Origin: Pseudopithomyces maydicus
Lineage: Eukaryota > Ascomycota > Dothideomycetes > Pleosporales > Didymosphaeriaceae
Direction: 5' to 3'
Length of the DNA stretch: 64,000 bases
NCBI GenBank assembly: GCA_026873275.1
Contig: JANTUC010000007.1
Coordinates: 2,170,001-2,234,000 of the forward strand
In this document: positions 1-10,405 of the stretch, piece by piece
Numbering within the stretch: position 1 is the stretch's first letter
How the letters are laid out: every line of letters starts with the position of its first letter
Position numbers and translations under genes: made by a program
Notes under the pieces: model-generated
What the model saw: the letters and a program-made list of their open reading frames with translations, nothing else
The model's database searches: none
What the model was told of the DNA's origin: nothing

Positions 1-476
1 TGCGACAATCGGGTTGTATTCGGCACCCAGTGCCCATTGCAGCTTGAGAGCGCGAACCCAGTCAATCTCCATCGGGTTGACATCTTCGTCGTGGTATCCG
101 GCGCGGGTTTCGAGTGAGTCTGTTTCCTGTCAGCTCGCACTTCCAATGTTGTGAAGTGCAACACTTACAGAAATGTACGATGACACTGTTTCCTAGGCAT
201 AGCACCCACCCCAACACGATCAGTGCATCGTCTGTAGAGAGAAAGAGTCAGTCCACTATCTTCAGGTAAGATCGACGAAAACCTACCACCTCCTAGCGTT
301 CGATCGATCCGCTTCTTGACGATCCTTACCAGAACGATCAGTCCAGCGATCCCAGGGAAGAGATAGAGCAATGTTATGAGTAATGGTTGTAGGCCTTTGC
401 TTGGATTTGGATTGAACACTGGCATTCCAGGAGGTCCACCTGGTGGCCCGCCTGCCGGTGCTCCTGAAGTTGACAT
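1..476 (-). CDS. PTH11-like rhodopsin-domain membrane protein, N-terminal part (runs off left edge)
   Basis: The first exon encodes a Gly/Pro-rich N-terminus and a first membrane segment (LLITLLYLFPGIAGLIVLV) followed by a basic stretch and RTLGG. A GT-AG intron then joins to an exon reading DDALIVLGWVLCLGN, a second membrane helix, and a further intron joins to an exon containing ETRAGYHDEDV and ending QWALGAEYNPIVA at the window edge. This layout (TM1, Arg/Lys loop, LGxDD, TM2, G-x-H loop, then a YNP motif before TM3) is that of the fungal rhodopsin/PTH11-like seven-helix receptors. The rest lies outside the window. I chose the ATG at 476; an in-frame ATG at 536 would add 20 residues. The ligand is unknown and so is any tie to the neighbouring cluster. 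Confidence 0.7.
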
Positions 477-2316
477 TTTGTTGCGCAACGATGTTCTATC
501 GTAGAACACTGACGGGGAGCCTGGGACATATGTCAATCAATTCCATGATCCATGATCCTATGGCACGTGTAATTATTTTGCTTTTGCCAGGCATTCGCAG
601 TAGTCCTGTGTTCCAGGGCTTTTGAAATCCTCTTTTCAGAACAAATTCCGAGCAGCCACCTTGTGCCAGCTCTGCATGACGGCCATGCCTTCCGGTTTAC
701 CCGAAACACAGAGGCGATCCTACGAGTGAAGCGATGGGCGCTACAACGCGGATCCAAGTCCCAAAGATCTTACAATACGTTCTATTGGGATGGACTATAC
801 TGCGTCAGGTAAACGCTAGGCCAATGCCAATGGTTTTTAAGTGTGATTCAAGAACGGAGCTTCGCGTTCGTTCCGTTCGCCTCGTTGGTAACTACACTAT
901 CAACTACCTAGGCGTAGGTCGCGCTAGGGGAACGACATCCGCGGGCGACTAGCCCGCTACGGCAGCTAGTTGGTAGTGTACAGTTACAAGATTACACCTT
1001 CGGATACCGTTACCCCGCGCATCTTTGTACAGTGCAGTCTCTTCTGCTGAAGGAGGGTATAAAGAACTGGTGCCCCTTCAAACGCTTGATATACGGGGCC
1101 ATGTGAGAGCACTGCTAATTATACGTCCACGATTACGTACGTCTACGATTTCTAATCGGTAACGTGATCAAGTAGAACCTCCGCGGACCTAAGAAGGAGG
1201 CATATGCTGCATTGTGCCGCCTCTCGGAGAGATTTGCCATCCCTGAATACTTCGCCTCCGGATGCCAGGCTGCTCGGTACTTGGAGCTTTGGAGTGCGGC
1301 ACAGTCGATAGGATCATTTGGAAACGATGCTTAAGCAGGTAATATTCCGCAGATGCTTGTGGACACGGGGAACGTCGTGTTTTCTACCATAAATTTTTGC
1401 AGTGGTGGGGTCCTTGCCAGTCGCAAACACGCATGCATCGGATGGTCAAATGCGATGGCGAATCGCATTTCAGCACTCTACACGGGTCGTGAACTGTTCC
1501 TGAAATGGCCTACTCAGTTATTGGTTCTCGACTGTTCTGGATGTTACGGCCGCATTGACGCGTGGGCCATCGATTGGTGTTCCAGTCTAATGCATGTCAG
1601 AGCACAAGCGAGATCACTCACATTGATTACACTAGCAAGAGATAGGAAAAGCGTATTCGAAAATGACATGCCGACCGATCCCACTAGTTGTGTGGGGTCT
1701 ACAGAGGAGTAAGACCCCGCGTACTTCAGATCAGAGAGTGTACATCATCTCCTCGCGGATGTATGATCGATTTGAAAGGTATTGTACATGTTGCTTGGGT
1801 ACTTGTCATTATACTCGTCGACAATGGTTGTTAAATGGGTGGACAAGTTCAGTAGAGAAAGGATGAATCGACTGTGCCGCAATGATCCTATGAACTAGGG
1901 GGTAACGAAGGATTTATAGTACTAACTGCGACTACCCAACAGGACTAATCGCCATGCAGGGTCCCGCCCATTCAGTCCACTAATGGGAGCAGCCGGCTTG
2001 AGCCGCTCCATGTGAACCTCACGTGTTTGGGGCAGCACCGCCCATTTCGTTGGAATTTTCGTCCCGGTGCGCGGTGCGGCCTCGCCACTCCCTATCATCC
2101 TGACTCGCCCCTCATTAGCTTCTAGCGCAGGGAGATCGCATATGCCGAACATCTCGCGATGCTCGGAGAGATGATTGCGCCCACGCCATTGTAGTCGGCT
2201 GCAAAAGCAACCATTTCTCCATTTAAGAAGGGTGGAGCTGCGACACTTAGACGGCCACTGCTAAACACACGCTCGTCCAAGTCCTTAGCAGAAAGCCTAG
2301 CAGACCGTACTTCAGC
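477..2316. other. 1.8 kb intergenic stretch, no gene recognised
   Basis: Only short ORFs without family features are present. It contains an imperfect inverted repeat at 893-906 and 967-980. A 76-codon minus-strand frame at 1922-2152 has no support. The last ~100 bp should hold the promoter of the FAD oxidase starting at 2317. Confidence 0.5.
893..980. repeat. Imperfect inverted repeat (possible MITE remnant)
   Basis: TACACTATCAACTA (893-906) is the reverse complement of TAGTTGGTAGTGTA (967-980) with one mismatch, leaving a GC-rich loop of 60 bp that includes CCGCGGG. No target-site duplication or transposase is visible, so its origin is uncertain. Confidence 0.4.
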
Positions 2317-4393
2317 ATGCTGGCACCGCTCCTTTTCTCTTTAGCCGTCGGGCTCGCAAATGCCCAGGCGCCAGCCCCTTCTGTACCTGCTTCCATCGCG
2401 TCAGCAGTTGTGCCCGCGGCTACCGAAGTTCCTGCCGACTCTACGGCCGCAGGTGTTCAGTTGTTCGAAGCCGAGACATCGCAATTGACTGATGCAGTTG
2501 TCGCCGAAATTGTCAATACCCCGGAAATATCGGAATATGCTCATCTTTTTGCTTTCGAGAACACCACCACGCCATTGTCTGAGCGTGCGAAACGCCAGCG
2601 TCGCCTCCTCAAGTGCAAATCAACACCCGGGGATCTTTTGTACCCTTCGAAACTAGTTTGGGGTATTTTCGACCTTTTGCTTGGTGGAGCGTTGGAGGCA
2701 GTCGTACCTCTAGCATCTGTTTGCTACAAGGACTCTGCGTTCAAGAACTACAATGCCAACAAATGTGCTGCTGTCACTGCCGGTTGGAATACCGGGGAAC
2801 TCCAGTAAGATACCCTACAGCTGCTGCTATGTCCCCAACACTAATGTTCCTAGCTACAATGACCCGGGATCGATGATGTTCCCGTTGTACACCGGTCCTT
2901 CTTGTCTGCTACCAAATGACACCGCCTCCTCTGGGCTTTGCACCCAAGGTGGCTACGCCTCGTACTCCGTTCGTGTTTCAAACGTAGCACAGATTCAACT
3001 CGCCGTCAACTTTGCACGCGCCTCGAACCTGCGCCTCGTTGTCAGGAACACTGGTCACGACTATAACGGAAGGTCAACAGGCAAGGACGCATTGAACCTG
3101 TGGACGCATAACTTGAAGGAGATTCAGTACATCAAGAACTATAAAAGTTCTACCTACAATGGGCCTGTGTTTAAGGTTGGCGCTGGTGTTCAGGGCTTCG
3201 AGCTATACGAAGCTGCTGATAAATATGGTGTTTCCGCAGTGGCGGGGATCTGCCCATCCGTAGGCGTTTTCGGTGGATACTCAGCCAATGGTGGACACTC
3301 GCCTCTGATGCAGCTGTTCGGTGTTGGTTCGGACCAGGTTCTTGCTCTCGAAGTTGTGACCGCCAATGGTTTGTTCCTGACTGCTACACCCACCGTCAAC
3401 AGCGACCTGTACTGGGCCTTGGTAAGCTAAAAACCCCGATTGATCTCGGGAAATTACTAACAGGATCAGCTCGGTGGAGGTGGTGGAACCTTCGGTATCG
3501 TCACATCCGCTGTCGTCAAAGTCCACGAGAAGGTACCCGTTACCGTCGGATTCTGGAGCTTCAACTCTTTCGTGACCGGCCCCGAGCCATTCTGGGAGGC
3601 GCTCAAGTTCTTCTGGGACTCGATTCCTGAGTACAACAGGGCGAAGACATACTCGTACGGAAGCATCATCAACACCGGTGTCGGATATCTATACCAGATG
3701 AGCCCATTCTTTGCTACACATAAAACAGTCGAGGAATACAACGCCCTTCTCAAGCCCTTCTTCGACAAGCTCACTGAACTCGGTATCTCATATGAGTCCA
3801 ACGTCACTCATTACGACAGCTTCTACCCCGCATACCAGGCCAGTTGGGCGTGGCAAGACTTCCACATCGGCAGCACCGCCGGTACACCTGGTGTGCGTCT
3901 AGTCCCAACGGATAACTGGGCAACCGAGGACATTCGCAACCAAACCTGGGCCACGATCCGCAGCGCCAACGACTTCGCTCCCGTCGTCACCATCTACAAC
4001 CAAAGGCCCAACAACCCCGCCAAGATCATCAACAGCGTCAACCCTGCCTTCCGCAAGGAAGAAGCCATGGTCCTAATGATCAACGGCGTTGCAGACCCCT
4101 CCACTGCCGAAGGTCTCCAAAAGGCTGGAGATGAATTCACCGATAAGATCATGGGCCCTCTACGCAAGATTTCTCCCAACGGTGGCGAGTACGGAAACGA
4201 GGCCGATCCCTGGAACCCCAACTGGAAACAGGACTTCTGGGGCGAGAATTACGCGAAGCTTTTGACTCTCAAGAAGAAGTGGGATCCCACTGGACTTTTC
4301 TACGTTCACCACGGCGTCGGAAGCGATGAGTGGGTGGTCAACGGTGGATACCACGGTATTCCCACCCAGGATGGAAAGCTGTGCCGTGCTTAA
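2317..4393 (+). CDS. Secreted BBE-type FAD-linked oxidoreductase 1
   Basis: Three exons (2317-2804, 2854-3421, 3470-4393) give about 659 residues. The protein begins with a signal peptide (MLAPLLFSLAVGLANAQA). The FAD_binding_4 domain carries RNTGHDYNGRS, whose His is the expected 8-alpha-histidyl flavin link, and GICPSVGVFGGY, whose Cys matches the second (6-S-cysteinyl) link of berberine-bridge-type enzymes, so bicovalent FAD is expected. WAL-LGGGGGTFG continues the flavin domain, and a C-terminal BBE segment (NYAKLLTLKKKWDPTGLFY) closes it. Members of this family oxidise alcohols, amines or phenolic intermediates with O2. Introns are 49 and 48 bp with clear branch points. It is the left-most oxidase of the cluster; the substrate cannot be read from sequence. 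Confidence 0.9.
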
Positions 4394-4987
4394 TGGTAGA
4401 AAGAAAAACATATTTCGTTATATATATGTATGAACTTATTATAAACAATATTAATGATGAATTAGTGATCAACTGAATACTCTTGTTACAAGAATCCCTG
4501 TGCTGTTTTTTCGTCATCACCACGCATGAGATGGTGGTGAAATTCTATATCTGGGTTACATCGCGTCATCCACTTCCAATCATAATCACATGGATTTTAG
4601 TTCTGGACCCTGACACGCTCAATCAAAACGAGGCTGATCCACGTGTAAGTCTGATTAAGCCTTACAAGCGGGAAATGCATGAACGCCAAACCAGTAACAT
4701 GCCGCGAGTGCTACCTAAGCTTATCAACTTACCCCACCACAGTTTTTAGTTGACGGGAGCAAGGGCGACTGTACCACACGTGGTATACATTTACCCGCTT
4801 GGTACAAGCGACCCAGTGGTTTTGCTGATTGCTGATGCATACTTTGCCAGCATCTGCTGTCCGGAGAACATGATTGGCATAAATTAATGCTGTGCTAGTG
4901 TCAATAAAAGCACAGAATATTCGTACTCCGACGAGATTTAATATTCGAATCGTCGTGCGATGGCATGAGAAAACATATCCTACGAAT
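4394..4987. promoter_or_regulatory. Intergenic region and promoter of the peroxidase gene
   Basis: About 590 bp between oxidase 1 and the peroxidase, with no coding signal. It holds CCACACGTGGTA at 4774-4785, a 12-mer that recurs just downstream of the PKS (35642-35653), and GGACCCTGA at 4605-4613, which resembles part of the repeat in the PKS promoter. Confidence 0.4.
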
Positions 4988-6642
4988 ATGCGTTCACTAT
5001 CCTTCACCATAGCTCCGTTGCTACAGTCAGCACGGGCAGCATTCTACTATCCAGATCCCCAAACCTACCTCCTCGAACACATCCTCGTCGACAACTGGGG
5101 CGCGCATGCTTCGAATTTCTCATCCGCGATCACACCATGCACGAACTACGTATCGGAAACGGGAGATGCTGCGCTCAACAGCGGGCGCACGACCGCCGCG
5201 CAATGGATGCGAGTCTTCTTCCACGACTTCATCACCGCTGACGTGCACGCTGGAACTGGCGGCGTAGATGCGAGCATCGGATTTGAGACTTCGAGAGCTG
5301 AAAACAAGGGCAGCGCGTTCAATGATAGCTTCACGTTCTGGGGAGGATATGTAAATGATTTCGTCTCTAGTAAGCGTTCGTATTCACAATCGCGCGATGA
5401 TGATTAAGAGATGAGCAGTGGCCGACCTTGTGGCGCTTGGAACAGTAATGTCGAACAACCTCTGCGGGGGCAATCTGATGCCTTACAGCCCTGGTCGCAT
5501 CGATGCGACAGGACCCGATCCCACATCTGGGGTTCCTGCTCCCGAGACGAATCTAGAGGAGACGCTTGAATTTTTCGAACGAGCTGGATTCAACCAGGTA
5601 GATAGTATTGCCCTTACCGCGTGTGGACATACCCTCGGATCTGTGCACCATGGAGGGTTCCCAGAAGCGGTAGATGACTCATTTGTGTCTCCGAATAATA
5701 CGAATGGCGGGGCGAATTTCGACTCAACGAGGGGCGTTTTCGACCCGCTGGTTGTGCAGGAATATCTATCGTGGACGGGACAGAAAGGCGGACCGCTGGT
5801 GACGAGTTTTAATGAAAGTAGTCGATCCGACCTACGACTGTACCAAAGTGACGGAAATGCGACTATGGAAACATTGCAAGAACAGGGAGACAGGTTTGTG
5901 GACACTTGTATTGGCCTGTTGGGAAGGGCGATGAACACGGTCCCGTCACATGTCACGTTGAAAGACGCAATCAGCGCCATGGATGTCAAACCCATCAATG
6001 TGACATTTGGATTCGATTCTGATGGAAAACTCTTATTGGCTGGATCTATTCGTGTAGGCCTACCGTTTTCTGTTTCTAACCACTACTGACGTGGAGCAGA
6101 TTTTGAACCCGGTAGGAACTCAACCTGCGTCTTCGATCACGATGTCCATAGAGGGCCGCGTTTTCGAGCTCGTTGCTGAGCAGGAGAGCGGTACATCAGT
6201 CTTCGGTCGCAGCGGCAGCAACTACGGAACAACAACGTATTATCCTTTCTCATTGCCTGGTACCATATCGCGAAGTGCACCCTCCTTCTCCGTACAAGGA
6301 AAGGATTTTCCACTTCACAGTGAAGCATTTGTCATCCCGGACTTAACCACGCTAAATGCGAAATCTCTCACCGTCTCGATAGCTGTATCTTCAGGGCAGT
6401 CTTGCTCAGACGTTGCAACAGTAGCAGCAGTTCCTGTTACGCAACCAGGAACTCTAGCCCCGAAGGTCGTCACGTTCAACCTATCACTAAATCAAACCGA
6501 CGAGAATGTCGACGGGTACACAATATGTTCTGGCTCAAAACTACTGGAGCAGCTTCCCAGAGGCTTAGTAACACTCCGCATCTTGAAGGGTCAAGATCTG
6601 CTCGATGTGTTCCTAGTCAGCAGCGCAGCTGCAGGGTGGTAG
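4988..6642 (+). CDS. Secreted haem peroxidase (plant/fungal peroxidase superfamily)
   Basis: Exons 4988-5369, 5419-6053 and 6100-6642 give about 519 residues. A short hydrophobic N-terminus (SLSFTIAPLLQSARAA) is a probable signal peptide. The distal haem site is QWMRVFFHDF (Arg and His), and the proximal site is ALTACGHTLG (His). These are the hallmarks of pfam peroxidase enzymes that use H2O2 to oxidise phenolics by one-electron steps. About 190 residues follow the catalytic domain; I do not recognise this C-terminal part (no WSC domain is visible). It lies between FAD oxidase 1 and the MYB gene. Flavin oxidases in the same cluster could supply H2O2. The start chosen is the one giving the signal peptide; an upstream in-frame ATG at 4892 is less likely. 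Confidence 0.88.
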
Positions 6643-7045
6643 CCTCACCGACACCCATCCCACCCTCCGATCCAATACAGCGGTCCGGAGTTCTTCTTCA
6701 TAACTAAGCAATACCAAGCTCTGGGGTACATACGGCGCAATGTCCTCTGACAAATCCACCAACCTGGTATCTGGTACACTCCGGGATCTGCAGCGCACCG
6801 ACGACACCCTCTCACGTGTGTCGGGCAGGTTTCTTCCCTGTTCGCGTGGCACCCTGGATACATTTATGTATGTATGTAAGTATGCTTACATATGTATGTA
6901 TGTATGGTATGTACGTATGTATGTACAAACTTATTTTCACCACGCGCGCTGCATTGGGTCTAATAGCTCTTGCGGCGAACAACGCCAGTATGTAGGTAGC
7001 CTCGTTGCTTTCGCAACCGTGCAAATTTCAATTTTTCAAAGAGGC
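6643..7045. other. Short convergent intergenic region with a (TATG)n microsatellite
   Basis: It separates the 3' ends of the peroxidase and MYB genes. A tetranucleotide TATG/GTAT tract occupies about 6864-6926. No gene is seen. Confidence 0.5.
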
Positions 7046-8452
7046 CTAAGGCAGGATTTCTATCTGGGACTTTCCCTGACTCGTGCTAACAACTTGCAAT
7101 AATTGATCCATCAATCCCTTCTCGTAGTCTTCGAGAACCAGCGTGACGCGCTTGTACGTGGGTGTCGAGTTCCCCTGCTGATCCAGAGACGTGCGGGGGA
7201 GTGATATGGAGTCCTCGGGGACGGCACATGTGGGTGCTAGGTCTGGGGCGAATGCCCATGGCACGGTGCTGACGGCTGGGTCGAGATTCGCTGGGCCTAA
7301 TAGGTCGAGCTCGTGGGGTGTTGGGTCGAAGGGGTAGTTGAGGTCGGTGGTAACGGGATCGAGACTCATGGGGTCGCTCATGGTTAATGGAACGGGGAAG
7401 GTGTGGTCGTTTGGTGTCATGGGTATGGTGCCTGTAGTAAGTCCATAAGGCGAGAAGCATGTGACGTAGGGATCGATGCTTGTGGCGCTCTGGCCTGTCT
7501 TTCCGCTCGTAAAATCTACTTTCATCATGTCGTCATTGTCGTTCAGGCTGTGGTTCACGTGCCCGTCAGCCTCGTCGTCATCGTCCTCGTTGTCCTCATC
7601 GTCTTCATCGTCGTCGTCGTCGTCTTGTTCATGCATACTCCTGCGCTTGTTCTCGTTGCCATTGTGTTCGCTTTCTCGTGTGCTGCGTTTAGACGTCGCA
7701 GATTGCCCGCGCCGACTGAGTATCGTATATCTGTTCTTTACGTCATTTCTAGATCGGCCCGGGAAACGTTGGTCGCGGATGGCTTTCCAACTGCGACCGT
7801 GTTTTTGGACTGCTCGCATCAATTGGTCATCCTACACTAGGCTCAGCGCTGCCATCAGACATGGGTTTAGATAGCGCGCGGGCCGTCCCGCACGCCACTT
7901 GGGGGCGGATGTTGGTGGTTCGAACCTCGTCTTTTGTCCATTCTCTACGATCCAGTTGAGGATCCAAATGATGCTGCCAGCGCTTTGCGCATTCTTTCCT
8001 GCTGTCAGTATGAGCGTGCCGGCGGTCGGTACTTGAGGGGACTTACGGTCTGCGCTTCGGCATCCGACTGCCTCGGCGACAAGAGTCCACCTAGTCGATG
8101 GTGTTAGGATTGACGGGTTGGAGCTGGGGGCTTGATTACCGTTGGCCAAACCCTTGCACTGCTTCGCGAAGCTTAGCGTCTTCGGCCTCCGCCCAGGGGC
8201 CTTTCTTCAGACCCCCGCTCACATGGTTAACCCAGCGTTTGCGGCAATCTTTGTTGGACCTGTCGGTAAAGCACGCAGCGATGCGATTCCAGTCCCAAAC
8301 ACTGTTTGGTGCTGCTCACGAAAGTCTCAGCGAAGCCCAACATGCTATCGCGGTTCATCAGCACCACAGAGTTACTTACATTGCTTCATTGCTTCTCGGT
8401 ATAGCAGAGCATCCTCCTCTGCCGTCCATCTCCTTGGGGCTTTCCGCAACAT
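7046..8452 (-). CDS. Three-repeat MYB (R1R2R3) DNA-binding protein, candidate cluster regulator
   Basis: Five exons on the minus strand (8452-8376, 8301-8140, 8090-8047, 7993-7926, 7831-7046) join into about 378 residues. Repeats are visible in order: RRWTAEEDALLYREA..WDWNRIA..RSNKDCRKRWVNH; GPWAEAEDAKLREAV..WTLVAEAVGCRSADQCAKRW; and REWTKDEDDQLMRAV..RSWKAIRDQ..GRSRNDVKNRY. Each keeps the spaced Trp residues and the recognition helix. After the repeats comes a basic stretch and a long Asp/Glu-rich segment, a typical activation region. Introns fall inside the repeats; one donor (7925, GTTCG) is weak. Lying inside the biosynthetic cluster, it is a candidate pathway regulator, unusual because most fungal clusters use Zn2Cys6 factors. 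A general growth or stress MYB is the alternative. Confidence 0.85.
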
Positions 8453-8792
8453 GGTATCCATGATAGGTGTTGAAAGGAACGGTGAAGGCGTAGGACATGG
8501 CTGTGGGAGGCGGTTGTAATAGGTCGTCCGTGTTGTTCATTTGCCTCTCGTACCATGCAATCTAGTCCATTGGATGGATTCGCGTTCGAATTGCCCGAAG
8601 GAGCAAGCAGAATCCTAGAAAACACAGGATCAAACTGCTTTCACCGCCCGAGCTGTATAGATACGAAACAAGTGTTAAGATCGGCGGTGCATTTTGGAAG
8701 CTTCAATCATATAAGACTAGGGAAATGGCGTATCTATTCTATAAATTCATGCAGCAGGCCACTCGGCCCGCCCGCACCATGCCTGGATCCTC
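8453..8792. other. Intergenic region upstream of the MYB gene
   Basis: About 340 bp between the MYB start and the stop of the hydrolase. No gene seen; it must contain the MYB promoter and the hydrolase 3' region. Confidence 0.4.
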
Positions 8793-10071
8793 TCAAGGCC
8801 GTTGACCAGCCAAGAAATTTTCGACGTCATCCATCAACTGCTCTCCACTATGGTGATACAAAATAGCGTGGCCCGTATTCTCGTAAACTTTGATGCTGTG
8901 GGATGACGCAGCTGGGAACTTGTCGTAGAGGGCGTACGGCTGGCTGCCGCATTTCGGACCCCCACAAAACGTACCATCGTCTGTGCGTGTCAGCCAAACC
9001 GTTTATTCTGACCACATTGGGAGTCACCTACTTTCGCCTATGCCCAGAAAGACCGGGCCGGTGAAATCCGGGGCCGGAACCAGATGGTACGTGAAGGTTA
9101 TCGCTGCGCCGAGCGTGTCGAAGTCCCTTGTCGCAAAGTCCGTTTCCAGCGCCCCCCGGTCATACTCACCATAGAAACACGCTACTTCACGTGCTGCGAG
9201 GGTGGGCTGCGTCTGATAGTAGGGTTCTAGATCCCCCCAGCGCTCAGGGTCGATGGTGCGTGCCGAGGATTGCAGGCCCGCTAAAAACGCCGGATAGATC
9301 CATGTCAAGTCCCAGGAGATGCCAATCAGTACAAAAACGTCCACATCCTGGGGGTACTTGTCCGCGAGCCCATTCGCTATTATTCCTCCTATAGAGAACC
9401 CGACGAAAGCGACCTGCTTGAACACGCGATCAACGTACGCTCCTGCGCGTATCTTCTGCACCACCTGATGCATCACTTGGACGTTGGTCTCGGTCTGGGC
9501 CTCCAACAGCCCGTCGGGGAAACTGCTGTTGCCAGCACCTTTGCGGGGAGAAATTAGGTGAGAACTACGCCCGGGTTCAGGTAGCGATAGGCGTGGTACG
9601 TACCGAGCAGGTCCACAGCAACGGTGGTATATCCAGCCTCAGTCATCCGCTTCGTCCAGCTGTGTGACTCGGGCTTGTACGGGAAGTCCCACATGTGCTT
9701 GTTGAAAGTTGCACCGTGTGCAAGTATCTGCACCGTATCCAGGGCGGTGACATTTGCGGGGGCTCGCAGATACGAGCTGAGATGTTGTAGTCTGCTGTAA
9801 CGAGCGTCTCGCGAGCCGCCAATGCAAAGAGAACATTGACGTCGTAGGCGTCAGTCGAAAAGGTGCCTTCGGCGGACTTCGCGACGTGGACAGGGATTAC
9901 TACTTCTTTACACGAGCCAGCTAGAAGTATGCAGCAATTAGCCTCGGCATATCGTGTGGCCTCGTATTGATCGGCTTTACCTTCAGCCCGAGCGGTCTTA
10001 CGCGCAACCGTTGGGCCAGCAGCGATAAGCTGACTGCTGGCCAAGGCAAGCAGACTGCAGATGAGTTTCAT
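8793..10071 (-). CDS. Secreted alpha/beta hydrolase (one apparent frameshift)
   Basis: Exons 10071-9604, 9538-9032 and 8980-8793 give about 387 residues once a frameshift is allowed for. It has a signal peptide (MKLICSLLALASSQLIAAG), an oxyanion-type HG motif (QILAHGATFN), a nucleophile elbow GFSIGG (Ser) and a C-terminal ENTGHAI (His). This is a fungal serine hydrolase of the AB_hydrolase_1 type, acting as esterase or lipase. The frame breaks after the segment YNISARICEPP: at 9758-9762 a run of five G (plus strand) appears one base short, after which the expected ANVTALDTVQ continues. It is head-to-head with FAD oxidase 2 (334 bp apart). It could cleave an ester or lactone intermediate, or be unrelated to the pathway. 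Confidence 0.78.
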
Positions 10072-10405
10072 GTTTCGGCAAGTTCCGAATCCTCCAGCAA
10101 AAAAACAAAAGGTTGTCGACCTCAGAATTTCTCCAACTCTTGACCACTAAATAATCAGGATAGAGCAGACCACATGCAGCTTTTGATGTCGTGACCAACC
10201 TGGGGTAGACGAGCCACTTAGGTAAATGTATACATGAGTGACGAAAATAAACGGGACCCGCGTATGAGGACCGAGGGCAGGGTTTTGGTACACAGATCTG
10301 TCCAAAGACCGGAGTATTGCCACTCCAATAGGAAGCCGGGCCGACCTGATAAATACTAGACGGTAAAGGTACCGCACACATGCAGCATCTTTCGGTAGCG
10401 CAAAC
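10072..10405. promoter_or_regulatory. Bidirectional promoter, hydrolase / FAD oxidase 2
   Basis: 334 bp between two divergent start codons. No clear TATA box or repeat was found. Confidence 0.45.

Noticed and set aside
1922..2152. Minus-strand ORF with VHMERLKP, faintly like the end of a Gypsy-type pol
   Set aside because: Only a few residues match, no reverse transcriptase, integrase or LTR is visible nearby.
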